A stretch of 64,000 bases of DNA from Isochrysis galbana (lineage: Eukaryota; Haptophyta; Isochrysidales; Isochrysidaceae), in contig CM030942.1 in assembly GCA_018136815.1 (NCBI GenBank), positions 1,945,171-2,009,170 of the forward strand. Reading direction: 5' to 3'. The notes under the pieces are model-generated. The model ran no database searches and was not told the DNA's origin. It saw nothing but the letters and a program-made list of their open reading frames with translations. Positions 63,178-64,000 of the stretch are shown in pieces (the first letter of the stretch is position 1; the number at the start of each line of letters is the position of its first letter). A program made the position numbers and the translations under genes.

Positions 63178-63576
63178 GTGGCAGGCGAGCGCCAATGTCC
63201 ACAGCTCGCAACCAGCACGCCCGTCGAGCGGCTGCATGCTTTGGGGAAGGCTGGTGATAAGGTGGCCGGCCAGCAGCGCGCCGACTCGCGCGCCGGCATC
63301 GCGTTGGGCAAGTTCAATCACCAGGACGAGTGGCTCGAGACCAAGACCTCGACGCAGCTCGAGGCGATATTTCGCGTCGCTTGGCGAGAGGCGCGGCTCG
63401 GGCGGCGGCTGACAATGAAACGGCAGCGCATCAAGTCCGGCAAGGTCAAGCTCGAACCACGGAACGAGAAGCTGGCGGGCGTACGCCAGAAGCAAGACGC
63501 CAAGGCGTCGGAGGACGCGCGCATCGCGGCCGTGGTACCTCCTTGCGTGCTCCTACTCCTAGCGTTTTTAGGTTAA
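63178..63576 (+). CDS. Unknown short ORF
   Basis: 132 codons. The middle (LGKFNHQDEWLETKTSTQLE, AIFRVAWREARLGRRLTMKR, QRIKSGKVKLEPRNEKLAGV) looks like a real helical basic protein. A possible upstream exon (CTCGCAG then ESPAFVLDNDLYLLDAGAVD, 63112-63190) is in another frame. No family recognised; may be an exon of a gene or a repeat fragment. Confidence 0.3.
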   Translation: MAGERQCPQLATSTPVERLHALGKAGDKVAGQQRADSRAGIALGKFNHQDEWLETKTSTQLEAIFRVAWREARLGRRLTMKRQRIKSGKVKLEPRNEKLAGVRQKQDAKASEDARIAAVVPPCVLLLLAFLG

Positions 63577-63805
63577 GTCGCGCGTTCAGGTATCGCCAGT
63601 GCAAGGAACCACCCCCTTCCCCTTCCTTGTGTGACGTGTGACCCTGATCTCCCCTCAGGTGTTGGCCGTTGGATTATATCGTGGCGCTGTTTTACTTCTA
63701 ATAAAGCACTCCCAATTTACCTTGTCGAATGCTTTCTCCCAGTCTAGGGCGAGTAGGAGCCCCGCCCGGCTCTCCCGTCTCTTCTAGGTACGCGCGCGTT
63801 AGTTG

Positions 63806-64000
63806 GAGTAAAAAAAAAACTTCTTAATATTCACGCCGCGCGCGCGACTATGCACTCTAACACATGCAGCCTCGCCCGCCGCTCTCATCCCCGCTCCACC
63901 TGCCTTGCGGCCCGTCCCTCGTGCGCTACCTAGGGGCTGGGTGAATGGGGTTTCCTGCAGCAGATGGTGTGCACCGATCCCCGATAGGTTTTTCCTCCCC
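63806..64000 (+). mobile_element. SINE-like element, second subfamily, cut by window end
   Basis: A-run, CTTCTTAATATTCACGCCGC, CACCTGCCTTGCGGCCCGTC, CGTGCGCTACCTAGGGGCTG. Matches the terminus and layout of 37943-38160. Confidence 0.55.

Noticed and set aside
1-64000. CRISPR array or bacterial operon structure
   Set aside because: Tandem repeats present are minisatellites or paired direct repeats without regular unique spacers, and the genes have spliceosomal introns.

Overview
This is a nuclear window from a GC-rich eukaryotic microalga. Genes have short spliceosomal introns (62 nt up to about 220 nt; nearly all GT-AG, one probable GC-AG) and lie on both strands. They include cytosolic ribosomal protein L17, a SUN-domain protein, a two-pore cation channel and a plant-type XEG113-like glycosyltransferase. 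A DUF3326 gene, a family known mainly from cyanobacteria and photosynthetic eukaryotes, points to a plastid-bearing lineage. A haptophyte is my best guess from GC content, long pyrimidine tracts and repeat load, but no marker in the window settles it.

Layout. 1-1213: 3' part of a four-exon DUF3326 gene. 2.4-5.6 kb: degenerate Copia retroelement. 6.2-8.8 kb: secreted LCAT/PDAT-like acyltransferase and an unknown protein. 10.1-13.5 kb: RPL17 and an XEG113-like glycosyltransferase, divergent. 13.65-18.1 kb: a GC-rich SINE-like element split by a 3.84-kb hAT transposon with an exact 8-bp target duplication. 18.6-19.4 kb: second copy of a segment of that transposon. 21-22 kb: possible cyclin-D1-binding-protein-like gene. 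23.4-27.6 kb: single-exon 1379-aa mid-SUN protein. 29.3-30.4 kb: relics of a second hAT family. 31.4-32.2 kb: tRNA 2'-phosphotransferase. 32.4-35.3 kb: SINE-like and LINE debris. 35.4-36.9 kb: three-exon LisH/WD40 gene. 37.3-40.4 kb: Gypsy relic, minisatellite and duplicated repeats. 40.9-44.6 kb: seven-exon two-pore channel. 46.5-48.1 kb: LINE endonuclease relic and an intact SINE-like copy. 48.5-49.4 kb: two-exon RING-CH protein. 49.6-51.3 kb: two neighbouring mariner/Stowaway-like elements. 51.7-56.8 kb: two inverted LTR-like fragments flanking repeats and another SINE-like copy. 57.1-60.4 kb: MsrB (single-base frameshift) divergent from a JmjC/cupin-EF-hand gene. 62 kb: small alanine-rich coiled-coil protein.

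The host genes look like scattered housekeeping, secretory-pathway and signalling genes, not a cluster. The least ordinary content is the mobile DNA: a SINE-like family whose three complete copies carry 16-18-bp target duplications, a hAT whose empty site is preserved in that family, and a closely spaced pair of Stowaway-like elements. Exon models for RPL17, the WD40 gene, the channel, the RING-CH gene, the cupin gene and DUF3326 were built by hand from splice signals, reading phase and family conservation; they need transcript support. Family assignments rest on recognised motifs, not on database searches.
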